A stretch of 64,000 nucleotides of DNA, taken from NCBI GenBank assembly GCA_947184155.2, contig CAMXCT020001402.1, positions 313,463 to 377,462 of the forward strand, given 5' to 3'. The notes below the pieces were generated by a model. That model did no database searches. It had not been told where the DNA came from and saw only the letters and a program-made list of their open reading frames with translations. Positions 61,401 to 64,000 of the stretch are shown here, one piece after another; position 1 is the stretch's first letter; each line of letters starts with the position of its first letter. The DNA comes from Cladocopium goreaui (Eukaryota; Sar; Dinophyceae; Suessiales; Symbiodiniaceae). Position numbers and translations under genes: made by a program.

Positions 61401-64000
61401 TAACCATATATGATATGGACATTATATGGATAAATGGATAATCTGGATGAATCATAATGACCTCATTGCGCCACTGGAATGATGACACCATTGAAGTCAG
61501 CCAGAATTGTTTCAGTTCAGAATGAGAATGACAATAATAGTAATTAATGATAATATATATGGAAAATAATGATACAATATATGCTAGAATAATATATAAG
61601 AATATATAATAATATATGATGATGTATGATCATATATGATAATACATGATAATAGATAATGATATATGATCATGTATGATCATATATGATAATATATATA
61701 TATATTTAAATAACTACATATAATATATATATATACATAGATAATATCTGATAATGTATAACAATCGATATTAAACATAATATTAATAATAGTGGATCAT
61801 AGTAGATAATAGTGGATAATAGTTGGCAATAACAGCTAATAATAGATAATAGATGACAATAGATGATAATAGAAACTAAAATGTAATTATAGATGATACT
61901 AGAGTAGATAACAATAAATTGTGGCAACCCCACAATGATTATGGATACATCAAGATACATCAGGGATAAGTATGGAATATTTATCATGAAAATATCCCCA
62001 TTTGGGTTTAAGTTTTTGCTGCACACTATGCCCATCTAAACTGCCATGGTCAAGTTGCATGCTAAAGATTCGTCCCAGGAGGACAGGGATGCTCACGATG
62101 CCCTTTTATCTTTTGGTCATGTTTCCTATGACCAACTATAAAGGAGTAAGAAGAAGGAGGAAGAGGAGGATGGTGCTGGTGATGATGATGATGATGATGA
62201 TGATGATAATATTCAAGAAGGAATCAATGAGGATCTGGATAGAACCTACAATCAAAGGTGATAGCTGGCCCCTGGTTACTCTATCAGTTTACCCATCAAT
62301 GGAACGTCACCATCACTCGCAAAGCAACATTGAGAGCCCCAATGGATGGTTGGGAAAATGATGTGGTAGTTATGGGTCAAAAACCTATACCCCTGTAGTT
62401 CACATCAAAGGAGCTGGTACGTTGGTGTTCGTACCCCTAGAGATTGTGCTTACAGCTATTGATCCATTGCTATTGCTCATCTCTAGATCCTTAAATCCAG
62501 TGTTTGATATCACAATTGTTTTTCACTAAAATGTGCCATTTGGGGTAATTATACTCCCTCCATAAAAATTTGCCAATTGGGGGTATACCATGGTACACCG
62601 GTATACCCCATTTCAGACCTCTAAAAAACGGCCCTTGTTCAGAAGCCTATGCTTGGTGCAGGTGGTGGTACACGACTCCACGGCCGACTGTCGCTACATG
62701 ATTTTGCCACGGCGACCCAAAGGTCACGGGGACTTCGGATTATGTGATCTACTAGTGTTATACCCTCTGGTAATTTAACTTATCTATGGAAAATAGTGAT
62801 TTATAGTGGATTTTCCCATTAAAAATTGTGATTTTCCATAGTTATGTTAGTTTACCAGAGGGTAGCAGGGTTTTTAAAGCTTGATCGTAAGTCATGTAAA
62901 AGGTTTTTTTTTAAACCATCATTTGATATGGGGACACAATTGGACTTAAGTGGATACAACTGATGATTGGTTGATGATTAGTGAGGTTAATAGATTATAT
63001 CCAATATATTGGGGATTTTCACAATCCATGAACAGGGAATGCCTATCAACCAGTAGAAAGGGACGACAGAGGGTTTTGGGCACTGCTCAGACGTTGGTTA
63101 TAAACCCCCATAAGTTGGTATATAACCCCTATAATTGTGGTTATATGATCCACTTACAGCTGGAACTGCACTTCCAATTATTATTAGGGTATATATGACA
63201 TGTATACATATATATATATTATATATATATATTTTGCCAGAACCTCCAGCTTGGTCAACGCTAAAGGTCGTAGGCACTAACTAGCTTTGAATTAAAAGAT
63301 ATACACTCCTAAGGCCACGCTCACTTGTGAAAGTATAGAGAACAAGTTTCCGATTATTGCTAAGAGCCTTCACATTGATGATATTTCACATTGAGAGTAG
63401 TTCACACTGAAAGTGTCTCACACTGGAGAGCTTCACATTGAGAATAGTTCACACTGAGAGTCATTCACACTGAGTTTGAGCTGTGTAGTCTTCAACCGTT
63501 TCCTTTGTGAAAAGGGGGCTGGTAAAGATGGGCTTGTTCGATGATTCGTTCCCGTATCTCTCTGTTATATCTGTCGAATGGGATTTGGGGTGCCGATGGG
63601 TCTGTGTTTCTTATCACTTCCCATGCTTTTTGCATATTGTTACTGGTCCAAAACTGTCTGGGTCTTCCGACTCTTCGCATTTCAGTTTCTCTCGGGAGAG
63701 CGGATGTTGTTGAAAAAGTTGCTTGGTGAAGAGGGTGGTTTCTGTCTCTCCTGAGGATGTGTCCGAGTAATTTGAGTTTTCTTTCCTCCAAAATTTCGGT
63801 CAGAGGTTTGATTTTTCGATCGAAACCTGTAGTCGGCGCGTTAAGGGTTTCATTTGCCCTTCGGTATACGTATTCATTGGTGTTGTGGCGTTGTATGTAT
63901 GTTGTGTGTAATTTCAGAATCTTTCGTGAGCCCTTGAGCTGGAACGTGTTAAGAAGACGTCCAGCTGACTCAGTTGGTTCCAAGGTTTCTAGGCCGTAGA
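33850..64000 (+). CDS. Nitrile hydratase, beta-alpha fusion, multi-exon, 3' end beyond window
   Basis: Nitrile hydratase (NHase) hydrates nitriles to amides at a non-corrin Co(III) or Fe(III) centre in the alpha part, gated by beta-part arginines. Exon islands on the plus strand give the family in order. Beta-like part: HDMGSLPAI and HAFWERAL; TAMLLVSKGHLKVDEV; RRGIEYLDPKTYAEASYYEK; YLRWASSICSALLEHQLLSN; the barrel motif RPHLRTPGFVHGVCGVVERS; VTVEIYQSWLEAADPEE. A His-rich linker (DGHSHHGRHGHDHVHEE) follows. Alpha-like part: KVVARAWVE, FKARLLTDANSACASIGVN, HHLIVCTLCSCYPLPLLGLS, WYKSREYRSRAVREPRMVLK, VVVHDSTADCRYMILPRRPK. The VCTLCSC site with Thr is typical of cobalt-type enzymes. Fused beta-alpha NHases with a His-rich linker are known in eukaryotes such as Monosiga. 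The final alpha exon was not found before 64000. One beta exon around 40.8-41.1 kb and the 37777/39572 join remain unresolved. Confidence 0.85.
35172..35230 (+). CDS. NHase exon 2
   Basis: Acceptor AACCAAG, 59 nt, donor GTGGCG. It reads QVHATAMLLVSKGHLKVDE and joins exon 3 to give DEVRRGIE, a conserved beta motif with active-site arginine. Confidence 0.75.
35391..35494. repeat. MITE-like element, family 1 copy (in NHase intron 2)
   Basis: Left end degenerate (CCGTTTGGAACATG), core GGGAATAATCATCATCCCAA then CTGACGAAC, right end AACCACCAACCAG. A second isolated right end lies at 35311-35327. Confidence 0.75.
35571..35678. repeat. MITE-like element, family 2 copy (divergent)
   Basis: TACCCTCCAGTAAACCAAC at the left and TTTACCAGGCCGGGTA at the right; interior GATGGAAAATGATCCATTTA. 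Confidence 0.65.
36277..36340 (+). CDS. NHase exon 3
   Basis: Acceptor ATGACAG, donor GCCTCA (GC type). It reads VRRGIEYLDPKTYAEASYYE and ends one base into a codon that exon 4 completes as Tyr. Confidence 0.8.
36770..37420. repeat. CTAT / CTTATC microsatellite in NHase intron
   Basis: 650 bp of TATC, TTATC and TTTC repeats. Several 100-codon ORFs are artefacts of composition. Confidence 0.95.
37669..37777 (+). CDS. NHase exon 4 (3' boundary uncertain)
   Basis: Acceptor CACCGCAG; after the exon 3 base it reads YLRWASSICSALLEHQLLSN and then EELAKELGDDGDD, the beta helix with the LL-eKG-lT-EEL pattern. The phase of the GTGCAG donor at 37778 does not match exon 5. A GAGAGC donor at about 37765 would, or an exon is missing. 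Confidence 0.75.
37922..38395. repeat. TATAATATAT satellite-like AT tract
   Basis: Nearly pure A/T with TATATAATATATTA units for about 470 bp, inside an NHase intron. Confidence 0.95.
39427..39525. repeat. MITE-like element, family 1 copy
   Basis: CTGGCTGGTGGTTTCAAACATG to AAACCACCAACCAT. It lies 46 bp upstream of NHase exon 5. Confidence 0.8.
39572..39662 (+). CDS. NHase exon 5 (beta barrel)
   Basis: Acceptor AGGTTCCAG, 91 nt, donor GTGCCC. It reads VDSVVRVKPSSFASRW, then RRPHLRTPGFVHGV, the H-x-RTPxxxxG motif of the NHase beta SH3-like barrel. The join to exon 6 gives HGVCGVVERS. Confidence 0.85.
40547..40642 (+). CDS. NHase exon 6
   Basis: Acceptor TTTTGAG, 96 nt, donor GAAATT (GA type). 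It reads VVERSLGVFANPEQLAFGGK then AWGKSPQLGL, matching the G-x-F-x-NPE-x-LA-x-G segment of the beta barrel. Confidence 0.8.
40750..40769 (+). CDS. Possible NHase micro-exon 7
   Basis: After AAAAAAG, twenty bases read Y(V)RKVFQ once joined to the exon 6 base, fitting the LYRVxF strand of the beta family. The donor would be GCAGCT. Another short exon near 41060-41100 (reading PADPGDTWPSIL before GTGATG) may follow, but phases were not reconciled. Confidence 0.35.
41591..41662 (+). CDS. NHase exon 8 (beta C-terminus)
   Basis: Acceptor CATGCCAG; reads VTVEIYQSWLEAADPEE, then CLRQIPR, matching the final D-x-V-x-V-E-x-Y-xx-WLE of NHase beta. Donor GT at 41664. Confidence 0.8.
41712..41817. repeat. 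MITE-like element, family 2 copy
   Basis: TACCCTCTGGTAAACATAC at the left, TTTACCAAAGGGTA at the right, interior GAAAATTGCCATAG and the inverted GATTTTCCATAG. Confidence 0.85.
42796..42897 (+). CDS. NHase exon 9 (His-rich linker)
   Basis: Acceptor CACTGAG, 34 codons, donor GTGAAG. It reads DGHSHHGRHGHDHVHEE, then RVLVEQRAVDEESNVAT. It sits exactly between the beta and alpha exons, as the His-rich linker does in the choanoflagellate fusion protein. It could bind the cobalt or nickel supply; that is inference. Confidence 0.75.
42925..43060. repeat. TTGTTGCTG/TTCTTG trinucleotide-like tract
   Basis: A low-complexity TTG/CTG tract inside NHase intron 9; the leucine/cysteine-rich ORFs here are artefacts. 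Confidence 0.9.
43594..43779. repeat. MITE-like element, family 1, compound copy
   Basis: CTGGTTGGTGGTTTGGAACATG to ACCACCAACCAG. The interior holds two versions of the core, suggesting a nested or tandem insertion. Confidence 0.8.
43889..43986. repeat. MITE-like element, family 2, with putative 8-bp TSD
   Basis: CCCTCTGGTAAACATAC at the left and GTATGTTTACC at the right are inverted. AGCGAATA flanks both sides (43881-43888 and 43987-43994). The right end lacks the terminal AGAGGG of other copies. Confidence 0.75.
44108..44162 (+). CDS. NHase exon 10 (alpha N-terminal helix)
   Basis: Acceptor ACATCAG, donor GCGCCG (GC type). It reads ELPCPAIARALVAAVQQK, the helix that ends in the L-xx-KG of NHase alpha. 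The Gly codon is completed by exon 11 across the 10,988-bp intron that holds the retrotransposon. Confidence 0.75.
44774..44788. repeat. Target-site duplication, left copy
   Basis: AACATAGATGGTATA, identical to 55016-55030. It marks the 3' end of the minus-strand retrotransposon. Confidence 0.9.
44855..47745 (-). CDS. Retrotransposon reverse transcriptase (main part), CCHC knuckle and RNase H
   Basis: The frame is 1012 codons long from 47893, but family-like sequence starts only after the T9 run at 47737-47745. Numbered in that frame: GFRPITV (84-90) and QCGFVQGRQASD (118-129) are RT motifs 2 and 2a; ADIVKAYN (153-160) is motif A with Asp154; GFPEGCPLS (210-218) is motif B; LSYVDNLEVL (243-252) is motif C with the usual second Asp replaced by Asn. 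A Cys559-x2-Cys562-x7-His570-x4-Cys575 knuckle follows. RNase H has Asp642 (FTDGT), Glu684 (RAEAT), Asp707 (WIDSQT) and Asp778 (EAADSQ). The N-terminal RT part is in the upstream frame. The protein copies element RNA into DNA at the nicked target and removes the RNA strand. The C-terminus continues about 220 residues past RNase H without a recognised domain. Confidence 0.9.
47646..48698 (-). CDS. Retrotransposon connector and N-terminal reverse transcriptase
   Basis: A 350-codon frame whose last third, ITAQDFRRAVSSFKSNAASG then PCGWSLQDLKHL, is the start of a LINE RT (the K-x-N-x-A-x-GPxG motif). The first two thirds are the unconserved region between endonuclease and RT. Useful sequence ends at the A9/T9 run (47737-47745), where a one-base shift continues into the 44855 frame. 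The frame is continuous upstream with the endonuclease frame except for a TAG at 48783-48785, so the ATG at 48698 need not be a real start. Confidence 0.8.
   Translation of the reverse strand: MTKPKFRSCTYAVPKHSRQGEVQQTCGFLNRAVARWFKQLRRMQSYMHAVKSANVDSNFRSRAELWNSILRAAGFSEGFSTWWLSRPVQLQGTPGAIPMYPPDIVIASLLYDDFKQNYRHFESWQLQKRRASCQSKLVETTRGLFAVTKKPAKETLDCLEDQISQPITVVNVNTNVIQVPEVFPVENVTHWTLQDQPAVVRVHPDGYQVDSDYVLASNQVLTCHVAVHDTAVIHNRLIDLWSPRWNKHKDVPNSHWNHIRDFAQAHLKFEPFALPPITAQDFRRAVSSFKSNAASGPCGWSLQDLKHLTDVQVSAIVDFFFRNRSRGSMACSVVCWPNPLSSEASIQPYR
48783..49259 (-). CDS. Retrotransposon EEP endonuclease, C-terminal half
   Basis: The frame reads IICGDFNTS (catalytic Asp12 and Asn14), TPDQIWCS (Asp57) and YPDHDMLLAG (Asp80-His81), the hallmark motifs of apurinic-like endonucleases of LINEs that nick the target. 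It joins the N-terminal half after removing one extra base at about 49260 (CTTGCTGAAT). It ends at a TAG after FAFQQ; the bases beyond stay open into the next frame. Confidence 0.85.
   Translation of the reverse strand: MLNPGARIICGDFNTSAGSLRQMQIWRSQGWAEIQEIMYSRHSIAPRHTCKGATTPDQIWCSPEIMPWISNIALWKIYPDHDMLLAGIRMPNLPKVSLQWHLPGHIPWNHVSQERWTSDSDVGSVFPPSVWPAGGLPRSEPVFSDGLHSLDSTFAFQQ
49240..49875 (-). CDS. Retrotransposon EEP endonuclease, N-terminal half
   Basis: In the same frame as the preceding 980-codon ORF, directly after its TGA (49873-49875). The first in-frame start-like codon is GTG at 49836. It has a hydrophobic stretch (FWFISVFFLAFF), then RVGEAAVPGPR, then the nuclease motifs GNPSGINNKLHTL (Asn64) and LAETQA (catalytic Glu87), and strands ending VYCPAKG. 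It runs out of frame at 49240 by a one-base insertion. Because no good ATG precedes it, it is probably made as part of the upstream polypeptide or from a mutated continuous ORF. Confidence 0.8.
49873..52853 (-). CDS. Retrotransposon ORF with Ulp1/C48-like cysteine peptidase and C-terminal coiled coil
   Basis: About 980 codons; the first start-like codon is TTG at 52815, overlapping the end of the methyltransferase frame by 11 bases, so translation may enter by frameshift. Counting from there, RHW (His176), QFDG (Asp195) and VPQTRQDSCGT (Gln231, Cys237) match the His-Asp-Gln-Cys layout of Ulp1/SENP (C48) peptidases; the Gln-x5-Cys-Gly spacing is exact. Residues 400-560 form beta-rich unknown domains. 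The last 140 residues (QQKIDDVEQRLSDQVKATIV onward) are Gln/Glu-rich with heptads, as in LINE ORF1 coiled coils, ending KKARTG. It may act as the RNA-binding or oligomerising protein of the element; the peptidase could process the polyprotein or remove a ubiquitin-like modifier. Function is inferred from motifs only. Confidence 0.8.
52805..54709 (-). CDS. Retrotransposon-encoded DNA cytosine-5 methyltransferase
   Basis: The longest ATG frame starts at 54649, but motif I (DVCCGMGG) begins about 15 bases upstream in the same open frame, so that ATG lies inside the motif and is not the true start. Numbering from it: VGGFPCQPLS (71-80) is motif IV with catalytic Cys76; VCLECVPE (111-118) is motif VI with the usual ENV changed to ECV; PSRRTRWFALV (152-162) is motif VIII; KELQFLLGFP (284-293) and LLGNSVSP (308-315) are motifs IX/X; the segment between 163 and 283 is the target-recognition region. 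This is enough for a complete SAM-dependent C5 methyltransferase. Residues 370-427 have a ubiquitin-like strand pattern; the C-terminus is unassigned. The 5' coding part is in the frame starting at 54945. Confidence 0.88.
   Translation of the reverse strand, partial: QKHKTFDFRDLGFVHDVCCGMGGFSTAMDFLHSACGLPGRVVSAVDLCPLALSAYRLNHAATAVLGDITLSETIFEMHIQQCLSGVQPLLVGGFPCQPLSRQGAQRRQSDSRSMVLPALLRAAYYLQVSGVCLECVPEAYTDQGTQAVLHEFANLMNFTIHQRIVHLHDTWPSRRTRWFALVIPECFGFHLQEMPKLSPAPVVGDLIPFTQWPTWNDAEEHQLRWTEMESQTYKDPAYGSTDRRVDLSQPLPTALHSWGSALYKCPCNCRAQGFHPRTLKAKGLRGVEIISGLWPHASRHIHPKELQFLLGFPPLQCVLSDCRAQLCLLGNSVSPVQVIWILSQLYQGFHLMHDIAPRECICRYLQAIVLHRDVTWPSPIPGVSQAILDFPQGQVSVSFHTGETIRDLIRAEATLQLDPRKISLSCQGLELPEWAYVQERTYQVTLETSFTDFPVQPVPVLIDHLGVRKLYVVPASFSIAAALSWVGIVGYKSVVNEHQAQIDIKDRVQAWIVIVVQLDPAEVEFELLMRLDGLGFDSVHRTPGLCVTETWGGTGLWHVDQLVKSNLLVSWAGSDFQSLTVWLPSFAAAVVELWPSTAEDHLRAWLSVSHTSVYAIVLEQWGWNLLKISVRLVL
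54704..54945 (-). CDS. 5' coding segment of the methyltransferase ORF
   Basis: The ATG at 54945 (TTGCCATGGAT) opens a frame beginning MDIISVSKHPVGVNINVLVN. It has good composition up to LTPDPGFPPK at the C7A5 run (54704-54715). A one-base shift there continues into HKTFDFRDLGFVHDVCCG of the methyltransferase. The frame itself stays open to 54538, but beyond the run it is out-of-frame methyltransferase sequence. Confidence 0.65.
55016..55030. repeat. Target-site duplication, right copy
   Basis: AACATAGATGGTATA, identical to 44774-44788. It lies immediately upstream of the element 5' end (minus strand). Confidence 0.9.
55151..55224 (+). CDS. NHase exon 11 (alpha)
   Basis: Acceptor ATCTCTCCAG, 74 nt, donor GCCGGG (GC type). 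With exon 10 it reads QKGIVSAADLRAFVEKLDAK, then GPTERGE, as in the alpha N-terminal region before the GA-x-VVA-x-AW motif. Confidence 0.75.
55240..55420. repeat. AATGGGATTTAATGG tandem-like repeats
   Basis: Units GGGATTTAATGGAATCTTAA are repeated; a shorter tract of the same words is at 35275-35305. Confidence 0.75.
56003..56107. repeat. MITE-like element, family 2 copy
   Basis: TACCCTCTGGCAATTTAAC to GTTTCCCAGATGGTA, an inverted pair with some mutations. Confidence 0.7.
56475..56515 (+). CDS. NHase exon 12 (alpha)
   Basis: Acceptor GATCCCAAG, 41 nt, donor GCCTAT (GC type). It reads VGRKVVARAWVETW; with exon 13 it gives AWVETWFKARLL, the alpha VARAWxDPxFKxRLL motif. Confidence 0.85.
56801..56918. 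repeat. MITE-like element, family 2 copy (divergent)
   Basis: ACCTTCTGGTTATGACTAAC to AATAACCAGATGGTA; the interior is palindromic around GCATGGTGATTTCC. Confidence 0.65.
57017..57128 (+). CDS. NHase exon 13 (alpha)
   Basis: Acceptor GTCACCAG, 112 nt, donor GTGCGC. It reads FKARLLTDANSACASIGVN, then PTQLVVFEQTPK, matching the alpha LL-x-D-xx-A-xx-x-LG and VVxEnTP motifs. Confidence 0.9.
57402..57520. repeat. Dispersed repeat linked to a microsatellite, copy 2
   Basis: AGTAGTACCGCACAAGGCGG, then TAGGAAACCTATAGGAGAGG, matching 21850-21985, followed by a CTTT/CTAT array. Confidence 0.8.
57515..57785. repeat. CTTTCTCT/CTAT microsatellite
   Basis: Pyrimidine-rich CTTTCTCT units change to CTATCTAC and CATC units. 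It is located in NHase intron 13. Confidence 0.9.
57788..58612. repeat. TAGTG/TAATG pentanucleotide array
   Basis: About 820 bp built almost only from TAGTG, TAATG, GAGTG and AAGTG units with TTGTAGTTG interruptions. The 340-codon Thr/His/Tyr/Leu ORF on the minus strand is a translation of this array. Confidence 0.95.
58615..59110. repeat. Five ~95-bp tandem units
   Basis: The phrase GTGCTTCGCGCCACAACGCC followed by GTGCACTTTT recurs at about 58688, 58787, 58875, 58969 and 59065 (88-99 bp spacing), each with CATCTCAACTTCCAAAAGTG. Open frames across it are shared artefacts of the unit. Confidence 0.85.
59609..59636 (+). CDS. NHase micro-exon 14 (alpha, metal-site start)
   Basis: Acceptor CGCCATAG, 28 nt, donor GCCACT (GC type). 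It reads EHHLIVCTL plus one base. With exon 15 it reconstitutes VCTLCSCYP, the alpha metal-binding motif whose three Cys ligate Co/Fe. Confidence 0.85.
60000..60042 (+). CDS. NHase exon 15 (alpha, metal-site end)
   Basis: Acceptor GCTCAAG, 43 nt, donor GTGCGA. It reads (C)SCYPLPLLGLSPD plus two bases of Trp, the CSCYPWPxLGLPPxWYK motif. Confidence 0.85.
60116..60215. repeat. MITE-like element, family 2 copy
   Basis: CCTCTGGTAAACTGACATAG to AAATTACCAGAGGGTA; the interior reads GGAAAATCACCATTCTTAAA. Confidence 0.85.
60735..60785. repeat. Short family 1 hairpin
   Basis: CTGGTTGGTGGTTTTCAAAC and AAAACCACCAACCAG with almost no interior; a solo inverted-end version of family 1. Confidence 0.85.
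61158..61248 (+). CDS. NHase exon 16 (alpha)
   Basis: Acceptor TGGTCCAG, 91 nt, donor GTGCCA. It reads (W)YKSREYRSRAVREPRMV then LKEFGTELSKDVQ, very close to the alpha WYKsxxYRxRxVrEPRxVLxEFG motif. Confidence 0.92.
61437..61490. repeat. GACCTCATT repeat family member
   Basis: TGGATGAATCATAATGACCT followed by CATTGCGCCACTGGAATGATGA matches 55805-55855 (TGGATGAATTATAATGACCT followed by CACTG). Confidence 0.65.
61530..61925. repeat. ATAATAGATGATAAT AT-rich repeats
   Basis: Degenerate GATAATA/TATATGAT units with almost no C; no coding potential. Confidence 0.85.
62662..62722 (+). CDS. NHase exon 17 (alpha)
   Basis: Acceptor GGTGCAG, donor GTCACG. It reads VVVHDSTADCRYMILPRRPK, the alpha VxDSTAxxRYxVLPxRPxG motif. 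The remaining 30-40 residues (Glu-rich helix and the T-RD-x-MIG end) should lie in an exon beyond 64000. Confidence 0.9.
62761..62864. repeat. MITE-like element, family 2 copy
   Basis: TACCCTCTGGTAATTTAAC to GTTTACCAGAGGGTA; 39 bp downstream of exon 17, within the last visible intron. Confidence 0.9.
63371..63480. repeat. TTCACACTGAGAGT tandem repeat
   Basis: About seven units of 14-17 bp (TTCACATTGAGAGTAG and variants), just beyond the stop codon of the LINE fragment. Confidence 0.8.
63492..64000 (-). pseudogene. 3' fragment of a second LINE reverse transcriptase
   Basis: A minus-strand frame open to the window edge. It reads ETLEPTESAGRLLNTFQLK, then RKLKLLGHILRRDRNHPLHQ and RRVGRPRQFWTSNN. 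The K-x-LGHILR-x-D ... GRPRxxW signature is the region after the RT fingers/palm in many LINEs. It stops at 63492 with PPFHKGNG. The catalytic part would be to the right of the window, so completeness is unknown. It is a different family from the 44789-55015 element. Confidence 0.75.

Overview
The window looks like nuclear DNA of a dinoflagellate, probably close to Symbiodiniaceae. Short GC-richer exon islands sit in long AT-rich introns. Many inferred splice donors are GC or GA instead of GT. There are degenerate TTTAGGG arrays, many microsatellites, hairpin-like short repeats, and a LINE-type retrotransposon carrying a cytosine-5 DNA methyltransferase, a combination reported from Symbiodinium-type dinoflagellates. 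No tRNA, rRNA, CRISPR array or prokaryotic operon was seen. Most long ORFs outside the regions below are low-complexity translations or shadows.

Layout. 1-5 kb: three copies of a roughly 893-bp direct repeat and two large minisatellites. 5-15 kb: repeats plus scattered exon-like islands, including one exon present twice in a 992-bp-spaced duplication. 15.6-16.5 kb: a minus-strand dual-specificity-type protein phosphatase. 16.6-19 kb: simple repeats. 19.04-19.82 kb: a near-perfect inverted repeat with 355-bp arms. 20.4-21.7 kb: cupin-like exons around an interstitial telomere-like array. 22-27 kb: mostly non-coding, including 1.1 kb of very AT-rich DNA. 27.2-29.8 kb: a plus-strand spliced cupin gene whose inferred exons join in phase.

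33.85 kb to beyond 62.7 kb: a plus-strand, many-exon nitrile hydratase with a beta-like half, a His-rich linker and an alpha-like half, including the VCTLCSC metal site reconstituted across an intron. The last alpha exon or exons lie beyond the window. Its longest intron (44163-55150) holds a complete antisense retrotransposon (44789-55015) flanked by a perfect 15-bp target-site duplication.

That element encodes, in order: a DNA methyltransferase with a possible ubiquitin-like segment; a protein with a Ulp1/C48-like cysteine-peptidase signature and a C-terminal coiled coil; an exonuclease-endonuclease-phosphatase (EEP) type endonuclease; a reverse transcriptase; a CCHC knuckle; and RNase H. 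It is interrupted by only a few single-base lesions or recoding sites. The NHase introns also carry many copies of two short terminal-inverted-repeat families, and a second LINE fragment runs off the right end. Exon joins were inferred by eye from reading phase and family similarity; no transcript evidence was available.
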